Both the position numbers and the translations under genes were made by a program. Below, in pieces: positions 23,686 through 34,492 of a stretch of DNA of 34,492 nt. Source of the DNA: Alphaproteobacteria bacterium RIFCSPHIGHO2_01_FULL_41_14 (GTDB lineage: Bacteria; Pseudomonadota; Alphaproteobacteria; UBA7879; UBA5542); the NCBI GenBank assembly GCA_001767855.1, contig MEMF01000002.1, forward strand, positions 335,001-369,492. Reading direction: 5' to 3'. The notes beneath the pieces were generated by a model. The model was not told where the DNA came from and did no database searches. It saw only the letters and a program-made list of their open reading frames with translations. Position 1 is the first letter of the stretch. Every line of letters begins with the position of its first letter.

Positions 23686-24273
23686 ATGTTTATACTATTT
23701 GTTTTATGTTTTTTATTCATTAGTTCGTTTTGCGTTTCTGCACCTTGGCAAGAAGACCTTTATCTTTTTTCTCGCAGTGAAGAGATTGGTTTAGGAATAA
23801 AGGCTCCCAGAACCAATTTCTATGGCGTGCGCGCCTTCCCCACAGACGCATTGGATGAGGGAGACTCAGTGATAGGGACAGATAGTGCTGTTGGGTCAGA
23901 AGGAATCGACGACGAAGAGCTAGAGGAGCTTGCTGAATTGGCGAGCGCTCGAGATTCTGGTGTGGGTTCTTCTCTGAAGGAAAGAGGGGCCAGTCTTCCT
24001 GAGAGCCGGAGCGGTTCTCGGGCGAGCTCTAACCTTTTTGACAAAAGGCAGAACCGGTCTGCTTATTATCTGCATCAGAGAGCAGAAGGACAGACGGAAC
24101 AGTCAAGCGATGACGATCCTATGGGTACACACGTCTCCAAAAGAAAACGCGGCTTGGAAGACGATGAGGGGTTCTCCGCGCTGATGAATGTTGACTCTGA
24201 GTCAGAGCCATTCTTAGGAGAGGGCGATGAGCAGAGGTCCTCTAAAAAATCTCGATCTCGGTATGCTTATTAG
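23686..24273 (+). CDS. Secreted low-complexity protein, effector-like
   Basis: A 195-residue protein I cannot assign to a family. Residues 1-19 are a strong signal peptide (MFILFVLCFLFISSFCVSA, cleavage before PWQ). The rest looks mostly disordered, rich in Ser, Glu, Asp, Arg and Gly, with an acidic run (GIDDEELEELAELAS, 73-87). Three short motifs stand out. DSGVGS (90-95) fits the DSG-phi-x-S phosphodegron bound by eukaryotic beta-TrCP. KRKR (152-155) and KKSRSR (187-192) resemble nuclear-localisation signals. Such motifs are meaningless in a bacterium but plausible in a protein delivered into a host; in disordered sequence they can also arise by chance. ATG 23686 follows a near-consensus promoter, though the ribosome site is weak. 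It stands alone between the YbaK-type gene and dnaN. Codon use appears ordinary. Confidence 0.7.
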   Translation: MFILFVLCFLFISSFCVSAPWQEDLYLFSRSEEIGLGIKAPRTNFYGVRAFPTDALDEGDSVIGTDSAVGSEGIDDEELEELAELASARDSGVGSSLKERGASLPESRSGSRASSNLFDKRQNRSAYYLHQRAEGQTEQSSDDDPMGTHVSKRKRGLEDDEGFSALMNVDSESEPFLGEGDEQRSSKKSRSRYAY

Positions 24274-24334
24274 AACGAGGCCTCTCAGATAAAGGGTGGA
24301 TTTTTGTGTAGGCGGAAATCAAGTTCATTTGTGA

Positions 24335-24356
24335 AGTGATCCTTTTTCTGGTCACT
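24335..24356. other. Weak hairpin between the effector-like gene and dnaN
   Basis: AGTGATC (24335-24341) and GGTCACT (24350-24356) pair with one G-T around the loop CTTTTTCT. No T tract follows on either strand. It may end the upstream transcript, but support is slight. Confidence 0.25.
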
Positions 24357-24404
24357 CCTTCAACCCAAATTATTCCCATTAGATAAATTGAATCTTGTCC
24401 TGGC

Positions 24405-24432
24405 TTGTGATAGACATAAAACACGGTATAAT
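24405..24432 (+). promoter_or_regulatory. Candidate promoter for dnaN
   Basis: TTGTGA (24405-24410), 16-bp spacer, perfect TATAAT (24427-24432). The -10 box lies 36 bases before ATG 24469, giving a leader of about 30 bases. It would drive dnaN-recF-gyrB and perhaps the following penicillin-binding protein gene. Confidence 0.6.
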
Positions 24433-24468
24433 TACAGAATCTCAATAAGGTAGAGATGGGACTCTCAC

Positions 24469-25583
24469 ATGAAACTTTTAGTTGATCGGTCATTTTTATT
24501 AAAGGCTCTGGGGCACGTTCAGGGCATCGTGGAACGACGCACAACGTCTCCCATTTTATCCAATGTGTTGCTCACCGCCCAAGACGGTCATCTTATTTTA
24601 ACGGCAACAGATTTGGATGTCTCCGTTGTGGAAACCATGCCCGCCAGGGTCGAAATCCAGGGGGCCACTACGGTAGCGGCGAGTACACTCTATGACATCG
24701 TGCGGAAATTCCCCGATGGCGCCGAAATTGAATGTACGGAGAAACTCGAGAACAATCATTTGGTGATTCGGTGTGGGCGCTCCCGGTTTAATTTGCCCAC
24801 CTTGCCGGCCAAAGATTTCTCCACGTTGAAAACGACGGATCTCCCCCACCAATTTGTGCTCCCCGCGGCTGATCTGAAGTATTTGATTGATAGCACGCGG
24901 TTTGCCATCTCCACAGAAGAGACACGGTATTATCTGAACGGCATTTATTTACATTCCCGCACCCATGACAATGATTTGGTCTTGCGCGCGGTCTCCACAG
25001 ATGGGCATCGCTTAGCTATGGCGGACATTCAAGAGCCTAAAGGGGCGGCTGGTATTCCAGACGTGATTATCCCGCGCAAAACGGTTTTAGAATTGGGCAA
25101 GCTTGTGGAAGGGGTTGATTCTGACGTGACTGTTTCTTTGTCACTCACTCAAATTATGTTTAGCATCGGTCGCACGCTCTTGGTGTCGCGCCTCATTGAT
25201 GGGACTTTTCCTGATTACGAGAAAGTCATTCCGTCCGAGAATCAAAACTTGCTTACTGTCGATTGCAAAAAATTTGCCGAGGCGGTGGATCGAGTGGCGA
25301 CCGTTTCTAATGAAAAAGCGCGCGGCGTTAAGCTCACCATCGAACCGCAGAAAATTATTATCTCTGTCTCGAGTCTGGATCAAGGCATGGGCGTGGAAGA
25401 AATAGAAGCGTCTTATAATGGCAAGCGATTGGTGATGGGGTTTAATGCCCGATACCTCTTGGATATCACCCAACAAATTACGGGGGATACTCTTTCTTTC
25501 TATCTCTCTGATGAAAACTCTCCGGCGATTATCAAAGGGGGCACAGCACAACGTATTTTATACGTTTTGATGCCAATGCGTCT

Positions 25584-25587
<4 letters not shown>
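24469..25587 (+). CDS. dnaN: DNA polymerase III beta subunit (sliding clamp)
   Basis: A 372-residue clamp that encircles DNA and tethers the replicative polymerase. Family signs run through all three clamp domains: LLKALGHVQGIVERRTTSP with ILSNVLLTA near the start, FNLPTLPAKDFSTL in domain 1, YYLNGIYLH and VSTDGHRLAMA in domain 2, LIDGTFPDYEKVIP leading to domain 3, and the C-terminal YVLMPMRL that lines the partner-binding pocket. Length is normal. The ATG at 24469 is preceded by a TATAAT promoter; the ribosome site is weak. The stop TGA overlaps the recF GTG start, so the genes are coupled. dnaA is not next to it in the window. Confidence 0.97.
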
Positions 25588-29179
<3,592 letters not shown>

Positions 29180-29186
29180 GATTTAA

Positions 29187-31040
29187 ATGATCAAAAAAAA
29201 CCCGATTATACTAAAAGGACAAGGTTCCTCTAGATCTTCCTTTGGAAGAAAATTATTAAAATTTATTCTGATTGTGGGCATTTGGGGCGCCATTGCCTTG
29301 GCAGGTCTATTGAGTTGGCATGGCTATCACTTGCCGGATATCAAGAAACTAGAAACTTCTGTTCGGCAGCCCAGCATTGTCTTTCTCACGCAAGATCGTC
29401 AGGAAATTGCCGTTCAAGGCGACATGCATGGCGAGACCATTACCTTAAAGCAAATCCCAAAATCTTTGATTCAAGCCTTAATGGCGACGGAAGATCGCAA
29501 TTTCTACAACCACTGGGGTGTTGATTTTAAGGGGCTCTTACGGGCGGTGGTGCGCAATGTGGTGGCAGGAGCGTATGTGCAAGGGGGTAGTACCATTACG
29601 CAACAGTTGGCAAAAAATTTATTTTTAACCCCAGACAGATCTTTGAATCGAAAGTTAAAAGAAATGATGTTGGCGTTCTGGCTTGAGCATCATTTTACCA
29701 AAGATCAAATTCTGACGATTTATTTAAATCGGGTGTATCTTGGAAATCAAACCTATGGGGTGGATGCTGCGTCCCAGCAATATTTTGGGAAATTAGTCTC
29801 TTATATGACCCCGCTCGAATCCGCTGTCATTGTTGGGTTGCTCAAGGCGCCGTCTCGCTTTGGTCGAAATCAGGATCTCTTGAAAAAACGGGCGTCCGTT
29901 GTGTTAACAAACATGTTGGAAGAGAGATATCTCACCAATCAGCAGTATGACTACTATCTGAAAAAACTAGAGACCCTCCATCTGCATCGCAATCCCTACG
30001 GCAATAATAACCGCTATTTTACGGACTGGGTTTTGTCAGAAGTGGTGAAGTTGGTAGACGTAGACCAAGATCTGATTGTGACTACCACCATTAATCTACC
30101 CATTCAAAATGTGGCTGTCCAAAAGATTAAAAATCACATCGCCATCAATGGGGAGCAATACAACGTGGGTTCCACTGCTTTTGTAGCCATGTCCTATGAC
30201 GGAGCTGTGCGTGCCATGGTGGGGGGGCAAGATTATAATTTGGCTCAGTTTAATACAGCCGTTCAGGCCAGTCGACAGGCTGGGTCCATTTTCAAAATGT
30301 TTGTCTTCTTGGCAGCCTTAGAGGCGGGTTTCCAGACGGATATGATGATAAAGGACACCATTTATCAGAATAAAAATTGGGTGGTGCATAATTTTGGATA
30401 TAAAGAACGAGGGGAAGTCAGCTTAGGGGAGGCCATGGTCCATTCTGTGAATACGGCGACCGTCAGACTGGCCCAAAAAGTCGGGGTATCCTTCATCGGC
30501 AATGTGGTGGAGCGCTTAGGATTTGAAAAACCTCCAGCGGGAGATCTCTCCATTGCTTTGGGGACCTATCAAACCAACCTTCTCAACTTGGTGCGGGCGT
30601 TTGCCATCTTGGCGAATGATGGGCATTTCGTTCAGCCTTATGGGATCCTAGAGATTCGGGCGTCATCTGACGGTAAAATCTTGTACCAAAGAGAACCCCA
30701 GAGAGAGGAAAAACCAGAAAAGCTATTCAGTGATCATGCCTTATCCACCATGCAGGACTTGTTGCAAAAAACGGTTGAAGTAGGGACAGCAAGAAAAGCC
30801 CAGGTTCCAGGTGTGGTGGTGCGCGGCAAAACAGGCACCACTCAAAAGTTTAGGGATGCGTGGTTTGTGGGATATATTCCCAATCTTGTGGCTGGGGTTT
30901 GGATGGGGAATCTGGATGATTCACCCATGAATCGTGTGGTAGGCGGTAATCTTCCCTCCCAATTATGGGCGGATATCATGAGAGAGGCGACGCGAGCCGG
31001 GGGGATGGAACCCGTCGCGGCTGAACCAGCTGCGACATGA
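29187..31040 (+). CDS. Bifunctional penicillin-binding protein (class A, PBP1-like)
   Basis: A 617-residue peptidoglycan synthase anchored by one N-terminal membrane segment (about 25-45). The GT51 glycosyltransferase domain has the catalytic Glu in ATEDRNFYNHWGVD (E102), then GGSTITQQLAKN, RKLKEMMLAFWLE and ILTIYLNRVYLGN. The transpeptidase domain has the active-site Ser in RQAGSIFKMFV (S-x-x-K), S-V-N in VHSVNTATV, and K-T-G in VRGKTGTTQK. All catalytic motifs are present, so both activities are expected. At 617 residues it is shorter than classical PBP1a (about 800) because the extra domain between the two catalytic parts is small. Seven bases separate it from gyrB, so it may be read from the same message. 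A short hairpin (31059-31076) follows. Confidence 0.94.
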   Translation: MIKKNPIILKGQGSSRSSFGRKLLKFILIVGIWGAIALAGLLSWHGYHLPDIKKLETSVRQPSIVFLTQDRQEIAVQGDMHGETITLKQIPKSLIQALMATEDRNFYNHWGVDFKGLLRAVVRNVVAGAYVQGGSTITQQLAKNLFLTPDRSLNRKLKEMMLAFWLEHHFTKDQILTIYLNRVYLGNQTYGVDAASQQYFGKLVSYMTPLESAVIVGLLKAPSRFGRNQDLLKKRASVVLTNMLEERYLTNQQYDYYLKKLETLHLHRNPYGNNNRYFTDWVLSEVVKLVDVDQDLIVTTTINLPIQNVAVQKIKNHIAINGEQYNVGSTAFVAMSYDGAVRAMVGGQDYNLAQFNTAVQASRQAGSIFKMFVFLAALEAGFQTDMMIKDTIYQNKNWVVHNFGYKERGEVSLGEAMVHSVNTATVRLAQKVGVSFIGNVVERLGFEKPPAGDLSIALGTYQTNLLNLVRAFAILANDGHFVQPYGILEIRASSDGKILYQREPQREEKPEKLFSDHALSTMQDLLQKTVEVGTARKAQVPGVVVRGKTGTTQKFRDAWFVGYIPNLVAGVWMGNLDDSPMNRVVGGNLPSQLWADIMREATRAGGMEPVAAEPAAT

Positions 31041-31058
31041 AGCGGCATAAGTCTAAAC

Positions 31059-31076
31059 GATACGGTTTATCGTATC
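31059..31076. other. Short hairpin between PBP and thymidine kinase genes
   Basis: GATACG (31059-31064) and CGTATC (31071-31076) pair around GTTTAT. Only six base pairs with ATTAAAAAATC after it, so a terminator role is unlikely; it may just be an accidental repeat in a 58-base gap. Confidence 0.25.
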
Positions 31077-31098
31077 ATTAAAAAATCAAAGGATTAAA

Positions 31099-31680
31099 AT
31101 GGCAAAGTTACATTTTTATTATTCCGCTATGAATGCCGGAAAAACAACCACTCTTTTACAATCCAGCTATAACTATCAGGAACGTGGCATGAAAACATTG
31201 CTCTTTATTCCTGTGATCGATGATCGATTTAAGGTGGGTACCATTACCTCGCGCATCGGGCTTTCTTCAGACGCCATTGCCTTTGATGCCCAGATGAATT
31301 TCTTAGATTACATTCGTCGATCCCACGCAAAAGACAAAGTTAGTTGCATCTTGGTGGATGAGGCCCAGTTTCTTTCAAAGAACCAGGTACAGCAATTGGC
31401 CGATGTGGCGAGCCAACTGAACATCCCTGTTTTGGCCTATGGCCTCAGAACAGATTTTCTGGGAGAACCTTTCGAAGGCAGCAAGTATTTACTGGGGTGG
31501 GCCCAAGAGTTAAACGAAATAAAAACCATCTGCCATTGTGGCCGCAAAGCCACCATGAACGCTCGGATTGATGGGGAAGGGCGGATGGTAACAGAGGGCA
31601 ATCAAATTGAAATTGGAGGTAATGATCGTTACACGGCCTTGTGTTACAAGCACTATCGACTCGGCCAAGTAAAGTCTTAA
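31099..31680 (+). CDS. tdk: Thymidine kinase (type II)
   Basis: A 193-residue salvage enzyme that phosphorylates thymidine to dTMP. The P-loop is MNAGKTTTLLQ (about 11-21). The Walker B/lasso region reads ILVDEAQFLSKNQV with the catalytic Glu. AYGLRTDFLGEPFEGS and a structural zinc site (CHCGRKATMN with a late CYKHYR) are typical of the bacterial type II enzyme. Length is normal. The gene starts at ATG 31099 after AAAGGATTAAA, a good ribosome site, 58 bases behind the PBP gene. The GT9 gene follows after 19 bases, so the two probably share a transcript. Presence of Tdk suggests use of external or host thymidine, an inference. Confidence 0.95.
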   Translation: MAKLHFYYSAMNAGKTTTLLQSSYNYQERGMKTLLFIPVIDDRFKVGTITSRIGLSSDAIAFDAQMNFLDYIRRSHAKDKVSCILVDEAQFLSKNQVQQLADVASQLNIPVLAYGLRTDFLGEPFEGSKYLLGWAQELNEIKTICHCGRKATMNARIDGEGRMVTEGNQIEIGGNDRYTALCYKHYRLGQVKS

Positions 31681-31699
31681 TAGCGAAGTTTAATTTAGA

Positions 31700-32680
31700 A
31701 TGACGACTCCTCCCCAAAGAATTCTTGTTTATGTCTATGAAGATTTGTTGGGGGACGGCATTCTCAAACTTCCCTTTGTGGGCGCGCTCAGAAAAGCCTT
31801 TCCCAAGGCCCATATGATCTGGTGTGCTGGCGGTGGGAAGAGTGTGTATCGTTCTTTCCTTGCCCCCCTCATTCATTCCTATCTTGATGAGATTTTAGAA
31901 ATCCCTTTGGGAAGAACCTGGGGTGAGCTTGTGCGATCCTCTCCCTTGAAGGATCAATTCTTTGATCTCATCATTGATACACAGCGCGACCTTAAAACAA
32001 CGCTGGCACTTAAAAAGGTGCCCCATAAAACGTTTATCTCTCGCACAAGTGGATTTTTCTTTTCGGAGGCAAAACCTAAGAAGTCTCAAAAATATGGGAC
32101 TCATCTCTCCTATCAACTCCTTCGTTTGTTAGAGATAACTACTGGTAAAAAGAGTGTGTTGGAAAAGACCTCTCTCATCGCCCTAGAAGATCAAAAGAAA
32201 AAACTGCGCTTTTATTTTCCCAAAGGAAAAATATATATTGGGTTTGCACCGGGGGCGGGTAATCGGAAAAAATGTTGGCCGCTCGATCGGTTTATGGAGG
32301 TGGCGCATTGTGTGAGGGAGAGTGGCAAAATTCCTGTGTTTATTTTGGGTCCTGCAGAACAAGAATGGTACACAGAATTGAGATCAAAGGTACCAGGGGC
32401 TCTTTTCCCTTTACAAGAGAATCCGAGCTTTCTTTCCAATCCGCTTTACACGGCAGCTATGGGGTTTTTCTTAGAAAAAGTTATTGTGAATGATTCTGGT
32501 GTTGCTCATTTGCTGAGTTTGTCAGACACTCAAATGATCTCTCTTTTTGGCCCCACAAAGGCAGAGAAGCTACATCCTCTCACAAAAAATTTATGCCTTG
32601 TTAAGGCCTCCGATTTTGGGGGAAAAACTATGGACCATATTCCCTCGCATTTTATTATGAGTATGTTGAAAAAGAGTTGA
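31700..32680 (+). CDS. Glycosyltransferase family 9 (heptosyltransferase-like)
   Basis: A 326-residue GT-B enzyme of the family that adds heptoses to the LPS core. The N-terminal domain begins ILVYVYEDLLGDGILKLPF, resembling the GDxxLxTP motif that holds the acceptor side. The C-terminal domain has IGFAPGAGNRKKCWPLDRFM (the GASxxxKxWP donor region), VFILGPAEQEW, and VNDSGVAHLLSL followed by ISLFGPT, the family signature for nucleotide-sugar binding. Family membership is solid, but whether it is WaaC, WaaF or another type cannot be told, and sugar specificity is open. A Gly-Asp-Gly near residue 20 replaces the more usual GDxxxxTP, a mild deviation. It follows tdk after 19 bases. Confidence 0.88.
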   Translation: MTTPPQRILVYVYEDLLGDGILKLPFVGALRKAFPKAHMIWCAGGGKSVYRSFLAPLIHSYLDEILEIPLGRTWGELVRSSPLKDQFFDLIIDTQRDLKTTLALKKVPHKTFISRTSGFFFSEAKPKKSQKYGTHLSYQLLRLLEITTGKKSVLEKTSLIALEDQKKKLRFYFPKGKIYIGFAPGAGNRKKCWPLDRFMEVAHCVRESGKIPVFILGPAEQEWYTELRSKVPGALFPLQENPSFLSNPLYTAAMGFFLEKVIVNDSGVAHLLSLSDTQMISLFGPTKAEKLHPLTKNLCLVKASDFGGKTMDHIPSHFIMSMLKKS

Positions 32681-32756
32681 ATTTATTGAGAAATAATCTA
32701 TCCTGCTCTTTCCAAAGAAGGAAGAAATCTGTACTATAGCTAAGATACTTTAAAAT

Positions 32757-32845
32757 GAGACGAGGAACGAGGAGCGACGCGTAGTTCACTTGACGCAAGA
32801 GACGATGTGGCGATGTATTCAGTTTATAAGGAGCCAGCTATATAT
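32757..32845. other. GC-rich non-coding segment upstream of secB
   Basis: The gap between the GT9 gene and secB is AT-rich except here, where GAGACGAGGAACGAGGAG-type text with repeated GACGAGGA/ACGAGGAG/CGACG units is followed by CGATGTGGCGATG. No ORF with a start codon covers it. It may be a dispersed repeat or a leader element; only one copy is visible. Confidence 0.25.
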
Positions 32846-32868
32846 AAATATCAAAGGAGTTTAGAGTG

Positions 32869-33369
32869 ATGCCCCAAAAGAAACAGACTAATAAAACCCA
32901 AAAAATGAAAAATAAAGATCAAGAAGTGATGCCTCTTTTGGTTAATAATGCCAATTATATTAAAGATTTGTCTTTTGAGAATCCTGGTATTTTGCGAGAA
33001 ATACCAGATCCAGCGGCGGGGCCAAATTTAGACATCAATATTCATGTGGATGTGACGCCTGTGGGGGAGCATGTGTATGAAGTGGCGTTGGTGTTGAATA
33101 TTCAAGCAAAACAAAATGATCACAACATGTTTTTAATCGAGCTCTCCTACGCGGGCATTTTCCGCGTTGCAGAAGCAGCCGATCACGACGATGAACAAAG
33201 AAAGCGACTTTTGCTTATTGAGGCACCGTCTTTGCTGTTCCCCTTTGCCAGAAGTATTGTCTCTAATCTGACCCGCGAAGGAGGATTGCCACCTCTTCTT
33301 CTGAATCCGGTCAATTTTGAAATAATGTATGAGCAAACCGTTCGTGAGATGGAAAAAACAAAGCATTGA
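32869..33369 (+). CDS. secB: Protein-export chaperone SecB
   Basis: A 166-residue tetrameric chaperone that keeps preproteins unfolded and delivers them to SecA. After a charged N-terminal extension of about 20 residues (KKQTNKTQKMKNKDQ), the core reads ANYIKDLSFENPGILREI, then DINIHVDVTPVGEHVYEVALVL, FLIELSYAGIFRV, and the very typical LLIEAPSLLFPFARSIVSNLT with GLPPLLLNPVNFEIMY. These are the best-conserved SecB blocks. The extension before LVNNANY is longer than in E. coli SecB. AAGGAG lies 9 bases before ATG 32869; a GTG at 32866 directly before it is possible. The stop TGA is in frame with the ABC exporter gene that follows six bases later. Its presence fits the many exported proteins in this window. 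Confidence 0.95.
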   Translation: MPQKKQTNKTQKMKNKDQEVMPLLVNNANYIKDLSFENPGILREIPDPAAGPNLDINIHVDVTPVGEHVYEVALVLNIQAKQNDHNMFLIELSYAGIFRVAEAADHDDEQRKRLLLIEAPSLLFPFARSIVSNLTREGGLPPLLLNPVNFEIMYEQTVREMEKTKH

Positions 33370-33375
33370 TGTTAC

Positions 33376-34492
33376 GTGGGTATTAAAAAACATAAACTGT
33401 TTAAGCTTCTTTTTAAAAAGGAACAAGAATCCCATTATCGGTCTTTGTTTAGGCTTTTGCCTTACGTTCGGCCTCATTGGGTTTATCTCTTAAGCTCTCT
33501 TTTATTTATCATCTTCAGTAGCCTCAGTGTGTTGTGGTTGGGGTATGGATTGCGACGCTTGATTGACAAAGGATTTCAATCAACCGAGCAGCTCACCAGT
33601 TCTGTGATTCTATTAAGTTTTTTTGTTCTCCTTTTAGGCCTTTCCAGCTATGGGAGGCTGTATTTTGTGGCGCAGTTGGGGGAAAAGATAGCGGTCAGCT
33701 TGCGTCGGTCGTTGTTTAAAAAACTGATCTATCTGGATGCCAATTTTTACGAACAACATATGGCGGGGGATCTGTTGTCGCGCTTGGTGCATGATACGGG
33801 GGCCATTCAAACTTTTGCCACCAATGCGGTTCCTTTGATCATCCGAAACCTGATCATCGCCATAGGGGGCATTGTTTTGTTATACTGTAGTAATTTAAAG
33901 CTTGCTCTGATCGTCACCACTTCTTTTCCATTGGTGGTGATTCCCTTGTTTATCTCCAATCAGCTCATCCGGTTTAATCGCAAGAAACAGCAGGAGGGAT
34001 TGGATATTCTCAGCGTGCAGGCAGAGGAAGTTTTGTCCTCCATTAAAACCGTTCAAGCGTTCAGTCAAGAAGCCTTAGAAGAAGAAAAATTTAATAGGGC
34101 ATTGAACAAGGGCACCATCTATGTGCAGCGTCAGGCAAAAATAAGATCTTTGTTGGCCTTAGGGGTGGTGATTGTTGGGTTTGGGACCATCGGGCTTTCG
34201 GTTTGGGTGGGAGGGATAGATGTTATTTCTGGTGTTATGACGAGTGGAGAGCTAACCGTTTTTTGTTTTTATTCTTTGGCCATTGCAGGGTCCTTAGGGG
34301 CTATGAGTGAGTACTGGGGTGACATTCAGCGGGCTATTCGCTCCACAAAAAGGCTGATTTATTTGTGGGAAGTAAAGTCACTCACTCCCTTGGTGGATCT
34401 TCCAAAACCCTTGAAAAAGAAAGCCGCGGAATTTCATATCTCATTTAAAAATGTGTCCTTTTTCTATCCCGGTCGACCCCACTTGCCAGTCT
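33376..34492 (+). CDS. ABC exporter, permease/ATP-binding half-transporter (cut by window edge)
   Basis: A frame open from GTG 33376 to the window end (372 codons). It begins six bases after the secB stop in the same frame. The visible part is an MsbA-like exporter membrane domain with about six helices (YLLSSLLFIIFSSLSVLWLG, SVILLSFFVLLLGLSSYG, IIRNLIIAIGGIVLLYC, LALIVTTSFPLVVIPLFI, ALGVVIVGFGTIGLSVWVGG, LTVFCFYSLAIAGSLGAMSE). Conserved coupling regions are FYEQHMAGDLLSRLVHDT and LSSIKTVQAFSQE. The start of the nucleotide-binding domain is FKNVSFFYPGRP, just before the edge, so no Walker A is seen. It should be a homodimeric exporter for lipid, peptide or drug; the substrate is unknown. No clear ribosome site, so coupling to secB is likely. 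Confidence 0.88.
   Translation, partial: MGIKKHKLFKLLFKKEQESHYRSLFRLLPYVRPHWVYLLSSLLFIIFSSLSVLWLGYGLRRLIDKGFQSTEQLTSSVILLSFFVLLLGLSSYGRLYFVAQLGEKIAVSLRRSLFKKLIYLDANFYEQHMAGDLLSRLVHDTGAIQTFATNAVPLIIRNLIIAIGGIVLLYCSNLKLALIVTTSFPLVVIPLFISNQLIRFNRKKQQEGLDILSVQAEEVLSSIKTVQAFSQEALEEEKFNRALNKGTIYVQRQAKIRSLLALGVVIVGFGTIGLSVWVGGIDVISGVMTSGELTVFCFYSLAIAGSLGAMSEYWGDIQRAIRSTKRLIYLWEVKSLTPLVDLPKPLKKKAAEFHISFKNVSFFYPGRPHLPV

Noticed and set aside
24274..24468. Replication origin upstream of dnaN
   Set aside because: I found no cluster of DnaA boxes (TTATNCACA) or AT-rich repeat array; GC skew could not be computed here.
24242..24544. 100-codon minus-strand frame across the gap before dnaN
   Set aside because: It overlaps both the effector-like gene and dnaN, contains the dnaN promoter and resembles no protein.

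Overview
The window (about 34.5 kb, moderate GC, densely coded on both strands) looks like chromosomal core from an alphaproteobacterium. The yqeY-dnaG-rpoD and dnaN-recF-gyrB clusters, the gpmI/EnvC-like/ctpA cluster, a Gram-negative-length GyrB and SecB all fit. A host-associated lineage such as Holosporales or Rickettsiales is my best guess, from the gene mix and a secreted protein with eukaryote-like short motifs, but nothing here proves it. I see no rRNA, CRISPR array, prophage or intact transposase.

Layout. 1-4.0 kb: the tail of an unidentified gene, an ABC-F ATPase, a small secreted protein, a 300-bp gap with inverted-repeat mini-elements, a membrane protein and a zinc-ribbon protein. 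4.0-10.5 kb (minus strand): soluble lytic transglycosylase, YqeY, DnaG primase, RpoD and a CAU tRNA; the first three genes overlap at stop/start codons and probably form one transcript. 10.6-12.5 kb (plus): an outer-membrane beta-barrel protein and an RlmD/TrmA-family uracil-5 methyltransferase. 12.4-17.3 kb (minus): acetoacetyl-CoA synthetase, a cation diffusion facilitator and a DUF502 membrane protein in a row, then a VOC protein and an AlaX editing protein. 17.4-21.6 kb (minus): gpmI, EnvC-like factor, ctpA protease and an OmpR-like regulator with a degenerate receiver domain, all tightly coupled. 21.8-23.5 kb (plus): a divergent SLC1-type transporter and a YbaK-type deacylase. 23.7-24.3 kb: an effector-like secreted protein behind a near-consensus promoter. 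24.5-32.7 kb (plus): dnaN, recF, gyrB, a bifunctional penicillin-binding protein, thymidine kinase and a GT9 glycosyltransferase. 32.9 kb to the end: secB and the N-terminal part of an ABC exporter.

Functionally the window holds replication (DnaG, DnaN, RecF, GyrB, Tdk), transcription (RpoD), translation quality control (AlaX, YbaK, ABC-F, RNA methyltransferase) and envelope functions (Slt, PBP, EnvC, CtpA, GT9, SecB). I found no convincing new multi-gene system. The items most worth a second look are the effector-like protein at 23686-24273, the mini-elements at 2583-2843, the transporter that lacks the SLC1 sodium-site motif (21844-22998), and the regulator whose phosphorylation pocket is missing (17381-17983).
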